From an uncultured Campylobacter sp. (GTDB taxonomy: Bacteria; Campylobacterota; Campylobacteria; Campylobacterales; Campylobacteraceae), in assembly GCF_905373215.1 (NCBI RefSeq), contig NZ_CAJPRT010000001.1, positions 1 to 64,000 of the forward strand: 64,000 nucleotides of DNA, written 5' to 3'. The notes under the pieces were generated by a model that did no database searches, was not told where the DNA came from, and worked only from the letters and a program-made list of their open reading frames with translations. Positions 1 to 9,166 of the stretch are shown here, piece by piece (the stretch's first letter is position 1; each line of letters starts with the position of its first letter). The position numbers were made by a program, and so were the translations under genes.

Positions 1-1213
1 TGATGATTTTTGCGTCCGCGCCCTTTTGCGCGAGCGCGTCGACCACGGCCTTTTGGATGTCGTGGTATGGCTTTAGGTGTACGGCTCGCATCTCATCATC
101 GCTGAGGTCGCTCACCGCCCAAGTCTGCGCCCAGAGCGAGATTTCGGCCATTTTAGCGGCCTTGTGATAGCCGAGTTTAAAGCCCGCGCTAATCTTTTCG
201 AGCACCTTTTTAGGCATGTCTGCGGAAGCCATCAGATCAAAAAACGGCTTTGGTCCGATGCCGGTGCGGCACTTTGCGACCATGATTAAAATTCCCCCTT
301 CAGCGAGCGCTAGTTTACCGTTGTCTAGGGCTTTTTGCGCTTGATAGAGATCGACGTCCATCGGATAGGGCGCGACCGAGATCACGATATCTGCCTTGCG
401 CGGGATATTTACGCAAAAGACCTCGTCGGCCTTTCTCACGCAGTCGTAAAAGCTGTCGTTGAGGTCTCCCGCGCTTGCGTAATACACGCCGTGCTCGCTG
501 TCAAGCACCGTCTGGATCGAAAAAACGTCGATGTGCGCGAGAACTTTCATCGCGTCGATCATATCTTCGTGCACGGGGTTACCCTCTAGGCGCAGAGCTT
601 GCGCGTCGGAGCTAAGAGCTAGTTTATGGTTTTGCGTGATGCTCTCGTACGACGCGGTGCCCGGCAAAAAGGCCTTTCTACCGCCCGTGTAACCCGCGAA
701 ATAGTGCGGCTCGACCGAGCCTATGACGATTACCTTTTTGGCTTCTGCTACGATTTTGTTTAGATACATCTGCGTGCCGTTTTTTGACTCGCCTAAAAAG
801 ACCATCTCGTCGTGCTTGGAGTCGTGATCGTGAACTTCGTTTTTGGCTCTGATCTCCGCGTAAATTTCTTTGCCGAAGATCATCTCGTACTCATCGAGCG
901 AGCACTGCCTGTGGCAGCCGGTGGCGATAATGAAAATTTTATTTTTCTCGCGGATTTTTGGGTAAATTTGCTTTAAAATTTTTGCCGTCGGCGTCGGGCG
1001 CGTGCCGTCGTTTACGATGATAACGATCTTTTGCTCGCCTGCTATAAACTCGTCAAAGCTTTTTTGATTTATCGGATTTGCCAGAGCCTTTGCGATGAGC
1101 GCCGTTTCGTCAAATTTAGCCACGGGATTTGGATCGAAAACGCCGAGCAAATTTTTCTCGTTTATCTCTAGATTTAGATGATCATCTTTGCCGTATGCGA
1201 TAGGGATTTGCAT
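1..1213 (-). CDS. larA: Nickel-dependent lactate racemase LarA (3' end outside window)
   Basis: Interconverts L- and D-lactate in the cytoplasm using the nickel-pincer (NPN) cofactor. Reading from the ATG at 1213 gives 404 residues with no stop before the window edge; LarA proteins are about 420-430 residues, so only the C-terminal tip is missing. Family hallmarks are visible: NDGTRPTPT in the N-terminal domain, a GCHR motif, a His pair in EVHDHDSKHDE, and HYFAGYTGGRKAFLPG, whose Lys is the residue that anchors the pincer cofactor in characterised LarA. The cofactor-making genes larB, larC and larE are not in this window. The start is supported by an AGGAGG-like site (cctcct on the plus strand near 1221). 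Some LarA paralogues racemise other 2-hydroxy acids, so lactate is the likely but not certain substrate. Confidence 0.87.
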   Translation of the reverse strand, partial: MQIPIAYGKDDHLNLEINEKNLLGVFDPNPVAKFDETALIAKALANPINQKSFDEFIAGEQKIVIIVNDGTRPTPTAKILKQIYPKIREKNKIFIIATGCHRQCSLDEYEMIFGKEIYAEIRAKNEVHDHDSKHDEMVFLGESKNGTQMYLNKIVAEAKKVIVIGSVEPHYFAGYTGGRKAFLPGTASYESITQNHKLALSSDAQALRLEGNPVHEDMIDAMKVLAHIDVFSIQTVLDSEHGVYYASAGDLNDSFYDCVRKADEVFCVNIPRKADIVISVAPYPMDVDLYQAQKALDNGKLALAEGGILIMVAKCRTGIGPKPFFDLMASADMPKKVLEKISAGFKLGYHKAAKMAEISLWAQTWAVSDLSDDEMRAVHLKPYHDIQKAVVDALAQKGADAKII

Positions 1214-1388
1214 ATCTGCCTCCTGTGTGGAATTTGGCAGGATTATAACGTAAATTTTATTTAAAACGATTTAGCCTCGCGCGGGTTATGAACGGAATTT
1301 AGAAAGCTTTAGAATTTAAAAATTTAGAGCATTTAAAATTTCAAAATTTTATAAAATTTTAAAAAGCCGCTGGGGCTTGAAATTTAAA

Positions 1389-1413
1389 GCTCGCGAGCCG
1401 TCTGCCCGCGAGC
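1389..1413 (-). terminator. Hairpin downstream of the Dcu-type transporter gene
   Basis: GCTCGCG and CGCGAGC arms (7 bp) with an 11-nt loop lie eight bases past the stop codon of the transporter gene. The minus-strand sequence continues with TTTAAATTT, a weak U-tract. A factor-independent terminator is likely but not strong. Confidence 0.5.
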
Positions 1414-1420
1414 ATAACTA

Positions 1421-3088
1421 TTATAAATAGCCGTAAAGATGCGCAAGCACAAAGCCCACGCCGCATGCGGTAAGAACGCCGATCAAGCCAGGGAAAATGA
1501 AGCTATGGTTAATGACGAATTTTCCGATATGCGTGGTGCCTGAGCGGTCGAACTGGATCGCCGCAAGATCGCTCGGATAAGTAGGTAGGATATAGTATCC
1601 GTAGCAAGCCGGCGCAAACGCGATTATTAGACCCGGATCGATGCCGATAGTGACGGCGAGTGGAACGAAGGTTGCGATAGCCGCAGCTTGGGAATTTAAA
1701 AATTTACTGATGAGCAAAGAGACAATGATATAGGTCCATGGATAGGCCTTAACGACCTCGCCAAGGGATGCCTTAAGCATTTCGATGTGAGCGGTAAACA
1801 TAGTCTCTGCCATCCATGAAATTCCATAAATGGCTACGAGCGCGATCATACCGCTATGAAAAATTTCGTTTTTAGCGATATTGCCCGCTTTTATGCCCGA
1901 AGCGATCATCATGATGGATGCTGCAAGAAGCATGAAAATTTGAATGGTTAAGACCATATTTAAATTTGTGGTCTTTTTCATAGTATCTTTTACGACTATG
2001 CTTGCGTTTGCGATACTCTCGCTCTTATCGCCTGTCGTAATTACTACATTTCCGTCTTGAGCGACGATGCTTTGAGTAAGCTTTTTATCTTTGTCGTAAA
2101 TTTCGACGCTATTAAATTTCGTCGCATCTTTGGCTTTGGACTCTTTGACGTTTGAGACGACCTTACCGCCATCCACCATGGAGATGACCTGACCATCTTT
2201 GATCGTGATATTTTTGACCGTTTTTTTATCGACGATGATCTCTACGGATTTGCCAGGGACATTTTTAGTCCACGCAGGGCGTAAGCTTTTTTCGTAACCC
2301 AAAACCGCAACTAGCGCAATAGTGGCTAAGAATATCCACATGCAGATCCACTTAATCCTAGGAAGCTTTTGACCTAGCAAGGTCGTGCTTTCGCCGTAGA
2401 TATATTTTTTCTGCTCTGGATCTTTGATCTTTTCTTGGAATTCCGGATCTTTATCTAGATCTTTACCTCTAAAAATCGACCACGTTCCGATCGCAAGCAT
2501 ACCGATGAAAGTAGAAGGGATAGTGAGTTTTAGCAGATCCAAATATGTACTAAAGCCCTCGATATGCACGCCTTGACCTAGCAAGATCGCGACCATCGAA
2601 ACGCCGGCAACCGAAACGGGGCTAGCGATGATAGCAAGCTGCGAGGAGATCGTAGAAGCAGCCATCGGGCGCTCAGGGCGAATTCCATTTTTAATAGCTA
2701 CGTCATAAATGATCGGAAGCAGAGTATAGACAGTGTGTCCCGTTCCGCATAAGATTGTAAGCGTCCACGCCACAGTTGGAGCGATGATACAAACCATCTT
2801 TGGATGCTTACGAAGCAATTTCTCCGCTATTTGAAGCATTACATCAAGCCCTCCCGTAGCTTGTAGCGTTGCACTTGCTACGACAACTGCGAGGATAGTT
2901 AAAATAACGTCCACTGCCGGCTTACCCGGCTCTAATCTAAATCCAAACACTAAGATCACTAAGCCTATACCGCCTAGAATTCCCAGCGCCATACCACCTT
3001 TTTTAGCACCATAAAACAAACAGCCCAAGACTATAATGAGCTGCAAAAAGAATTGAGTGCTTTCAGACAAACTTGTCAGAAACTCCAT
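1421..3088 (-). CDS. Anaerobic C4-dicarboxylate transporter, DcuA/DcuB family, with a ~110-residue insertion
   Basis: Inner-membrane carrier for fumarate/succinate/malate/aspartate exchange in anaerobic respiration. The N-terminal half shows the family pattern GCLFYGAKKGGMALGILGG, then CGTGHTVYTLLPI and GIRPERPMAAS, and the C-terminal half has membrane helices to the end. Length is 555 residues, whereas DcuA/DcuB proteins are about 435-450. The excess lies in one hydrophilic Lys/Asp/Val-rich stretch at residues about 268-378, between two predicted helices, where normal family members have a short loop. The stretch reads like repeated short beta strands (VEIIVDKKTVKNITIKDGQV and later VVITTGDKSESI). 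Upstream AAGGAG supports the ATG at 3088. It is transcribed divergently from the nos cluster. DcuA and DcuB cannot be told apart by eye. Confidence 0.85.
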   Translation of the reverse strand: MEFLTSLSESTQFFLQLIIVLGCLFYGAKKGGMALGILGGIGLVILVFGFRLEPGKPAVDVILTILAVVVASATLQATGGLDVMLQIAEKLLRKHPKMVCIIAPTVAWTLTILCGTGHTVYTLLPIIYDVAIKNGIRPERPMAASTISSQLAIIASPVSVAGVSMVAILLGQGVHIEGFSTYLDLLKLTIPSTFIGMLAIGTWSIFRGKDLDKDPEFQEKIKDPEQKKYIYGESTTLLGQKLPRIKWICMWIFLATIALVAVLGYEKSLRPAWTKNVPGKSVEIIVDKKTVKNITIKDGQVISMVDGGKVVSNVKESKAKDATKFNSVEIYDKDKKLTQSIVAQDGNVVITTGDKSESIANASIVVKDTMKKTTNLNMVLTIQIFMLLAASIMMIASGIKAGNIAKNEIFHSGMIALVAIYGISWMAETMFTAHIEMLKASLGEVVKAYPWTYIIVSLLISKFLNSQAAAIATFVPLAVTIGIDPGLIIAFAPACYGYYILPTYPSDLAAIQFDRSGTTHIGKFVINHSFIFPGLIGVLTACGVGFVLAHLYGYL

Positions 3089-3239
3089 AGTTTCTCCTTC
3101 AGTAAAATTTAAAACAAACTTTGGCGATTATACTAACTTTTTATTTAAACAAAATTAAAGGAGCGTTACAAATTGTAAAAATCTATCAAAATAAAAATTT
3201 ACTGAAATTATAATTTTAAAGCAGAATTTATAGCGAAAT

Positions 3240-3258
3240 GTGAAAAATAAAATTTCAC
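3240..3258. promoter_or_regulatory. Palindromic operator candidate between divergent dcu and nos genes
   Basis: GTGAAA and TTTCAC are perfect 6-bp inverted arms with a 7-bp A/T spacer, near the middle of the 295-bp divergent gap. The half-sites resemble the TGTGA half of CRP/FNR-type sites, but the spacing is not the canonical TGTGA-N6-TCACA. The regulator is unknown. Confidence 0.3.
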
Positions 3259-3383
3259 TTAGAGCTGTTTTTATATCATAGAATTTCGCAACTTTTAAGA
3301 AATCTTAGAATTCCATTATAGCTCAAGCTTTAAACCGATTTTTAAGCCTTGGGGTAGTATCATTTCACAAAGAGCGGATTGAG

Positions 3384-4541
3384 ATGAATTTTATAAAATT
3401 TTGTATTGCTTTTTTGATTTGTTTATCGCAGATGGCAACAGCAGGCAGCTTTGATCTAAATGCCACGCTGCGTCTGGGCGCATTCGACGCAAGCTCGCAC
3501 CGACTACTTTTATACGGCAATGGCGGCGAGCTTAGGATGTTTGATACTGCTAAATGGGATGTGGAGTTCGCGCAAAAATACAGCGATAACGAAATTACGG
3601 CTCTAAATTTCAAAAACGGCAAAATTTATCTAGCTTGGGGCGGAGCCGAAATCGCGGTGCTAAACGACAGATTAAAGTTTCTACGCGCGCTTAAGACGGG
3701 GCGTAGCGGCACAGCCCAAATAGATGCGATTTACGCAGCAAAAGACGCGATTTACGCGGTAGTAGATAAGAATCAACTAATAAGATTAGGCGAAGACCCC
3801 GATAGAGGCGTAGGCGGCGGCTACGCCCCAGGCGAGAATTCCACCGCAAACGGGCAATCTTTGAATAAAAATTCCGCCCCCGACGGGATGCGCGGAATTT
3901 CGCTTCATTACGGCAGGATCAATGCCATTAGCCTAGGCGCTAACAGACTTTGCGTCGCAAGCTGGGACGGCATAGCCTGTTTTAGCGCGGATCTTGTCGC
4001 GACCAAATTTAGCGGCATTGATACAGCGCCTAGTCGCGCTGCGCAGGGAGAGCTTGATAGCGTGAAATTTAAAGATGCAGAATTTAATAGCACGAAAAGT
4101 GCGCAAGGCTCCGAGCCAAACGAAACGAAAGCTGGCGGCGCAAAGAGCGCGGAATTTCAAAGCTCAGAATTCAAAGGCGCAAAATTTCAAGACGAGGGGC
4201 TTAAAACTCAAAGCGAAATTTCAGTCGAAGCTGGCGATAAAAATTTAAGCGGCTCTATCGCCACTGCGCTTGCAGACTGCGACGGGACGCTATTTGCAGG
4301 CGACATAGAGGGGAGCTTTATAAATTTAAAAAGCGGCGAGCGCAAAAGCGTGGGCTCTTGGATCAAATCCATCGTGTGCGCCCGCGGCACGCAGTTTATC
4401 GCTACTAAAGATAAAATTTACGAAAATCAAAAAGCAGGATTAAAGGAGGTTGTGGATTTAAAAAGCGAATTTTTAGCGATGTACGCAGACGGGGAAGCGA
4501 TCCTCGTAGTCAGCAAATCAGGCAAAATTTTAAAATTCTAA
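3384..4541 (+). CDS. Secreted beta-propeller (WD40-like) protein preceding nosZ
   Basis: A signal peptide (residues 1-20, cleavage near ATAG) precedes a mature protein with repeated short strands of propeller type (RLLLYGNGGELRMFD, KNGKIYLAWGG, ANRLCVASWDGIACF, GDIEGSFINLKSGE, SKSGKILKF). This resembles the NapL-type periplasmic propellers of Campylobacterota, an inference from repeat style. It lies 12 bp upstream of nosZ on the same strand and probably heads the nos operon, so a role in N2O reduction or in electron or metal supply to NosZ is likely. Two low-complexity inserts interrupt the propeller: about residues 143-168 (ENSTANGQSLNKNSAP) and 218-285 (rich in EF, KF and NS pairs). The start is chosen by the signal peptide; a weak GAG-type ribosome site precedes it. 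Confidence 0.65.
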   Translation: MNFIKFCIAFLICLSQMATAGSFDLNATLRLGAFDASSHRLLLYGNGGELRMFDTAKWDVEFAQKYSDNEITALNFKNGKIYLAWGGAEIAVLNDRLKFLRALKTGRSGTAQIDAIYAAKDAIYAVVDKNQLIRLGEDPDRGVGGGYAPGENSTANGQSLNKNSAPDGMRGISLHYGRINAISLGANRLCVASWDGIACFSADLVATKFSGIDTAPSRAAQGELDSVKFKDAEFNSTKSAQGSEPNETKAGGAKSAEFQSSEFKGAKFQDEGLKTQSEISVEAGDKNLSGSIATALADCDGTLFAGDIEGSFINLKSGERKSVGSWIKSIVCARGTQFIATKDKIYENQKAGLKEVVDLKSEFLAMYADGEAILVVSKSGKILKF

Positions 4542-4553
4542 GAAAGGATTAGT

Positions 4554-7145
4554 ATGTTAAAAAGTTTCAAACCCGTGCTTTTGGGCTCGGTTTTGTTCGC
4601 CGCAAGCGCCCTGTGTGCCGCAGATAGTGACCTAGAGCGCGTGATGAAAGAACGAAATTTAAGCGAAAAAGACGTTTTGGCGGCGGCTAAGACCTATCAG
4701 CCGACCGGTAGGAAGGACGATTATATGGTCTTCTCTTCCGGCGGTCAAAGCGGACAGGTGATCGTTTACGGCGTGCCGTCGATGAGGATCTACAAATATA
4801 TCGGCGTATTTACCCCGGAGCCTTGGCAGGGATACGGCTTTGACGAGGAGAGCAAGGCGGTCTTAAGATCGGGCTCTATTAACGGCAAAGAGATCAACTG
4901 GGGTGATACTCACCATCCAAATTTCAGCGAGAAAAATGGCGAGTATGTGGGCGATTATCTCTTTATCAACGATAAGGCAAACCCAAGAATCGCGGTTATA
5001 AATTTATCAGATTTCGAAACCACTCAAATAGTCGTAAATCCCGTAATCAAAAGCGATCACGGCGGCTCTTTCGTAACGCCTAATACCGAATACGTCATCG
5101 AAACCAGCCAATACGCAGCCCCTTTTGATAATGACTGGCACCCAATCGAGGAGTATCAAGCAGTCTATCGCGGTGCGGTAACGCTATGGAAATTTGACTA
5201 CGATAAAGGTAAAATCGACGTAAATAAATCCTTTTCTCTAGAGCTTCCTCCATATATGCAAGATCTAAGCGACGCAGGTAAGGGCGAGAGCTTCGGCTGG
5301 GCGTTTACCAACAGCTTTAACTCCGAAATGTACACAGGCGGCATCGAAAAGGGTCTGCCTCCTATGGAAGCTGGCATGAGCCGCAACGACACCGACTACT
5401 TGCACGTTTATAACTGGCAAATTCTAGAAAAACTTGCTCAAGACAGCAAAAACTATAAAGTCGTAAACGGACACAGAATCGTTACAATAGACGCCGCCGT
5501 AAAAGCGGGAGCGCTATTTTTGATCCCTGAGGCTAAATCTCCTCACGGCGTTGACGTTAGCCCTGATGGCCGCTATATTATTATCGGCGGTAAACTAGAT
5601 ACTCACGCTAGCGTTTATGATTTCAAAAAGATCAAAGAGCTAATTGATAAGAAAGAATATGCAGGCAAGGATCCATACGGAATTCCGATCTTAGATATGC
5701 AAAAGACGCTTCACGGACAAGCAGAGCTTGGTCTTGGACCTTTGCATAATACCTTCGATTCGCAAGACGGCGTAATCTATACATCGCTTTACGTCGATAG
5801 CCAGATCGTAAAATGGAACTACAAGACGCTAAAGGTTTTAGATAGGATCAACGTTCACTACAATATCGGTCACCTTGATTCTATGGAGGGCAAATCCTCA
5901 AAGCCTGTCGGCAAATACGTAATCGCGCTGGATAAGCTTTCGATCGATAGATTTAATCCTATCGGACCGCTTCATCCGCAAAATCACCAGCTCATCGACA
6001 TTACAGGGCCTAAAATGGAGATGCTTTACGATCTTCCTATCGGTCTTGGCGAGCCACACGACGTAGTTTCTATCGCAGCTAGCAAGCTTCATACGAAACC
6101 TACCTATACTATGGGAACAAACTCTCGCACTGGCAAGCAGCACCCTGCTATGACGTTAGCAGGTCAAGAGCGCATCGAGCGCGACGGCAAAAACGTAAAA
6201 GTCTATGCTACGGCGATCCGCAGCCATATTAATCCTGAGCACATCGAGGTTAATAAGGATGATAACGTAACGATCTATATGACAAATTTAGAGCGTGCCG
6301 AGGACGAAACTCACGGCTTTACGGTTGATGATTACGATCTGCATATGTCGCTTGAGCCGGGTAAGACTGCGAGCGTAAATTTCATAGCAGATAAAGAAGG
6401 CGTATTCCCTTTCTACTGCACAGAATTCTGCTCTGCGTTGCACCTTGAGATGTTCGGATATCTATACGTAAAAGATCCGAATAAAAAATATACTTCAGCT
6501 AAAGCTTCTATGCTAAAAGCTCTTAGCCCAGAAGCTCTAAAAGCCGAATACGACAAGGTAGTAGCTACGAATAAAGCCACCGACGACGTTATTCAATCAG
6601 TCGTTAAATTCTTAAAAGAGAAAAACTACGAGAAATATCCTAAGGTCAAGGCTTTAGTCGATGACGCGCTGGATCAATACGGCAAAATTCCTGAAACCAA
6701 AGCCAAGGCAGACGCCGCAGTAAAAGCCGGCGATATGAACGGCGCGATACTTTGGGAAGGTCAAGTTTGGCAGTATTTAGTAAAAACCGCAGATGTCGGA
6801 CTTCGCGCTAAAAACAACCTGATCCGCGAGCTCTCCACTCCTATGAGCGAGGCTGCATCTAACGGCGAGAAGGCCTACCTACGCGGAGGCTGCAACGGCT
6901 GCCACGTCATCGGTCAAGTAAGCTCCGGTCCTGATCTAACGGGCGTCCTACTCCGCCACGAAAACGGCGAGAAATGGGTAGCTGATTTTATCAAAGACCC
7001 TGCTAAATTCTACGAAGACGACTACGTTAAGGCAATGATAAATTACTTCAACCTTCGCATGCCAAATCAGCATATGAAAGACGAAGAGATCAAAGATATC
7101 ATCGAATACCTAAAATGGATCGATGAGAACGCGGGTCTTAACTAG
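4554..7145 (+). CDS. nosZ: Nitrous oxide reductase NosZ, clade II, with C-terminal cytochrome c domain
   Basis: Periplasmic enzyme reducing N2O to N2. The Sec signal peptide (residues 1-23, ending ALCAAD) replaces the Tat signal of clade I enzymes. The N-terminal beta-propeller carries His motifs expected for the CuZ site (DTHHP, SDHGGSF, PHGVDVSPDG, GPLHNTF, GHLDSMEG, GEPHDV). The cupredoxin CuA site is C622-x3-C626-x3-H630-x2-M633. A monohaem cytochrome c domain follows, with CNGCH at 780-784 and a Met in the last 50 residues as candidate axial ligand. The 863-residue length and this fusion match NosZ of Wolinella and other Campylobacterota. It is followed by a GC hairpin and nosB. Haem and both copper sites look intact, so the enzyme should be active. 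Confidence 0.97.
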   Translation: MLKSFKPVLLGSVLFAASALCAADSDLERVMKERNLSEKDVLAAAKTYQPTGRKDDYMVFSSGGQSGQVIVYGVPSMRIYKYIGVFTPEPWQGYGFDEESKAVLRSGSINGKEINWGDTHHPNFSEKNGEYVGDYLFINDKANPRIAVINLSDFETTQIVVNPVIKSDHGGSFVTPNTEYVIETSQYAAPFDNDWHPIEEYQAVYRGAVTLWKFDYDKGKIDVNKSFSLELPPYMQDLSDAGKGESFGWAFTNSFNSEMYTGGIEKGLPPMEAGMSRNDTDYLHVYNWQILEKLAQDSKNYKVVNGHRIVTIDAAVKAGALFLIPEAKSPHGVDVSPDGRYIIIGGKLDTHASVYDFKKIKELIDKKEYAGKDPYGIPILDMQKTLHGQAELGLGPLHNTFDSQDGVIYTSLYVDSQIVKWNYKTLKVLDRINVHYNIGHLDSMEGKSSKPVGKYVIALDKLSIDRFNPIGPLHPQNHQLIDITGPKMEMLYDLPIGLGEPHDVVSIAASKLHTKPTYTMGTNSRTGKQHPAMTLAGQERIERDGKNVKVYATAIRSHINPEHIEVNKDDNVTIYMTNLERAEDETHGFTVDDYDLHMSLEPGKTASVNFIADKEGVFPFYCTEFCSALHLEMFGYLYVKDPNKKYTSAKASMLKALSPEALKAEYDKVVATNKATDDVIQSVVKFLKEKNYEKYPKVKALVDDALDQYGKIPETKAKADAAVKAGDMNGAILWEGQVWQYLVKTADVGLRAKNNLIRELSTPMSEAASNGEKAYLRGGCNGCHVIGQVSSGPDLTGVLLRHENGEKWVADFIKDPAKFYEDDYVKAMINYFNLRMPNQHMKDEEIKDIIEYLKWIDENAGLN

Positions 7146-7151
7146 CCCCAC

Positions 7152-7171
7152 TCTCCCCCGTAAGGGGGAGA
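7152..7171 (+). promoter_or_regulatory. Intercistronic GC hairpin between nosZ and nosB
   Basis: TCTCCCCC and GGGGGAGA form a perfect 8-bp stem with a GTAA tetraloop, starting 7 bases after the nosZ stop. No U-tract follows; the nosB ribosome site AAGGAG comes next. It is more likely an mRNA-stabilising or partial attenuation element that raises nosZ over downstream genes than a full terminator. Confidence 0.6.
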
Positions 7172-7187
7172 ATTTAAAGGAGATGAA

Positions 7188-7964
7188 ATGCCAAAATATA
7201 AAATTTACGCGATTTTAGCGCTGCTTATTATGACGGTCGCTTTTACCATCCCTACGCTCGGATTTTTCAAAGTCCAAGGCAAAATCGTATCGGGGCAGGT
7301 TAGCAGCGTCTCGCAGCTGCCCGCATACTCCGCACCGATATGGAATTTTTATACGAAAGCATCGTATAAAAATCACTTAATTCCTAGTGATGTTAAAAAC
7401 GATCTAGGCGCGATGCTGGAGCATAAATTTGAAGTGGGAGTTCCTAGCATACCGGTGTGGAAAATTTCACTCGAAGCGCCGAACTATCCGAAGGAGGCCT
7501 TCCCCGATGGAATTCCGCTTTACGTCCACGTTGACGGCTTTAGCGGTGATGTTGGCGAGATGAATACCCTAAATCACTATATCGGCATGTATCCCGTCTG
7601 GCGCGGCGGCACGCTCGAGCACTCGCTATCGCCCTATTATCTCATAATCGCTACGCTAGGAATGCTTGCGTTTTTGTACTATGATGGTAAGGGGCAGACT
7701 CTGCTTATGATACTACCGATCATTGCGCCGCTTATCTTCATCGGCTGCTACGTAGGCTGGCTGTATTGGTTCGGGCACAACCTGCAAGACTGGGGCGCGT
7801 TTAAAATAAAGCCTTTTATGCCTACAGCATTTGGCGACGGCAGTGTGGCGCATTTTACTACCCATTCATATCCGGCTCTTGGCTTTTGGCTGATGCTGGC
7901 CCTATCGCTGCTATCGGTGCTAGCTCTACTATCTAAGAAAAAATTCCTACGAGAGCATAGATGA
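7188..7964 (+). CDS. nosB: NosB, membrane protein of Campylobacterota nos clusters
   Basis: This 258-residue protein has an N-terminal membrane anchor (about residues 5-27), a periplasmic stretch of about 110 residues, and three C-terminal helices (about 145-165, 172-195 and 230-250). NosB is found between nosZ and nosD in Campylobacterota and other clade II nos clusters; its biochemical role is not established, but it is thought to support NosZ function at the membrane. AAGGAG lies just upstream of the ATG. The gene overlaps nosD by 4 bp (ATGA), so the two are translationally coupled. Identification rests mainly on position and topology. Confidence 0.85.
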   Translation: MPKYKIYAILALLIMTVAFTIPTLGFFKVQGKIVSGQVSSVSQLPAYSAPIWNFYTKASYKNHLIPSDVKNDLGAMLEHKFEVGVPSIPVWKISLEAPNYPKEAFPDGIPLYVHVDGFSGDVGEMNTLNHYIGMYPVWRGGTLEHSLSPYYLIIATLGMLAFLYYDGKGQTLLMILPIIAPLIFIGCYVGWLYWFGHNLQDWGAFKIKPFMPTAFGDGSVAHFTTHSYPALGFWLMLALSLLSVLALLSKKKFLREHR

Positions 7965-9166
7965 GGCCTTTGCTTCTAGCATTCTCGCTCGCGCTAAGCT
8001 TAGGCGCGGGCGAGCTTCAAGACGCGATCGATAGTGCAAAAGCGGGCGATATTATCGAACTAGCCGCGGGCGAGTATCACGGCAACATCTTAATCGATAA
8101 GCCGCTTACGATCGACGGGCTGGATCGCGGCGCCGTGATCGTGGGCGATCGCAACGGCACGGTCATTCGCATCCGCTCTCCGCATGTTACAATCAAGAAT
8201 TTAACAATCCAAAATGGAGGCTTCGAGCATCTTAGCGAAGATGCAGGCATCAATGTAAGCGACGTAAACGGCGTAATCATAAAAAATAATCTCATCAAAG
8301 ACGTGCTCTACGGCGTCGTGCTAAGCAAGGCAAACGACGTAACGATCGAGGGCAACGAAATTTCAAGCAATACCTACCGCACGAGTTTCAAAGGCGACGG
8401 CATCAAGCTTTGGTATTCCAATGCCAATAAAATTTTAAATAACGACGTTCATAATGTCCGCGACACCGTTTTTTACTTCTCAAACGGAAATCTCGTCGCA
8501 GGCAATAAAGGCCACAGTTGTCGCTATTCGCTGCACTTTATGAACTCCGGACATAACGTCGTAGAGGATAACTACTACGACGGCAATAGCGTGGGATTAT
8601 TTTTTATGTTTTCAAGTGACAATATAGCTAGGCGTAACATCGTGCGCAACGCAGACGGCGCTTACGGCGTAGGTATCGGTATGAAGGATAGCTCAAATTT
8701 CAGGGTTACGGATAATAAAGTCATCTACAACGCCCGCGGATTTTATCTGGATCAATCCCCATATCAGCCGGGCTCGCTTAACGTTTTTGAAAACAATGAT
8801 ATTGAATACAACAGCATCGGCGTGCAATTCCACGCCACGCAGCTAAAAAGCGTATTTAAAAACAATAAATTTAAAGGCAATATGGAGATCGTGCTAAACG
8901 ATACGCCCCAATCCAAGCTATTGCAAAACGAATGGAGTGGCAACTATTTCGACGATTACGACGGATTTGATCGCGATGGAGACGGCTATGGCGACGTTAG
9001 CTACAGCTCATACGCCTACGCGGATAGGCTTTGGGCGCATAAACCGAGCGTGCGGTTTTTTTACGGCTCCAGCGGGATCGCACTTTTAAATTTTATCTCC
9101 AAGCTCGCTCCGTTTTCAGAGCCTGAGCTACTGCTAAAAGATCCAAAACCCAGGATGAGGCAATGA
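7961..9166 (+). CDS. nosD: NosD, periplasmic parallel beta-helix copper-maturation protein
   Basis: NosD works with the ABC transporter NosFY in supplying the sulfur/copper needed to assemble the CuZ centre of NosZ. The sequence has a signal peptide (residues 1-17) and then a long series of right-handed beta-helix turns with the N-N-x-I pattern of NosD/CASH domains (IIKNNLIKDV, VTIEGNEISSNTY, NKILNNDVHNV, NVVEDNYYDGNS, VFENNDIEYNS). Length, 401 residues, is normal. It is coupled to nosB and nosG by 4-bp overlaps. Confidence 0.93.
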   Translation: MRPLLLAFSLALSLGAGELQDAIDSAKAGDIIELAAGEYHGNILIDKPLTIDGLDRGAVIVGDRNGTVIRIRSPHVTIKNLTIQNGGFEHLSEDAGINVSDVNGVIIKNNLIKDVLYGVVLSKANDVTIEGNEISSNTYRTSFKGDGIKLWYSNANKILNNDVHNVRDTVFYFSNGNLVAGNKGHSCRYSLHFMNSGHNVVEDNYYDGNSVGLFFMFSSDNIARRNIVRNADGAYGVGIGMKDSSNFRVTDNKVIYNARGFYLDQSPYQPGSLNVFENNDIEYNSIGVQFHATQLKSVFKNNKFKGNMEIVLNDTPQSKLLQNEWSGNYFDDYDGFDRDGDGYGDVSYSSYAYADRLWAHKPSVRFFYGSSGIALLNFISKLAPFSEPELLLKDPKPRMRQ

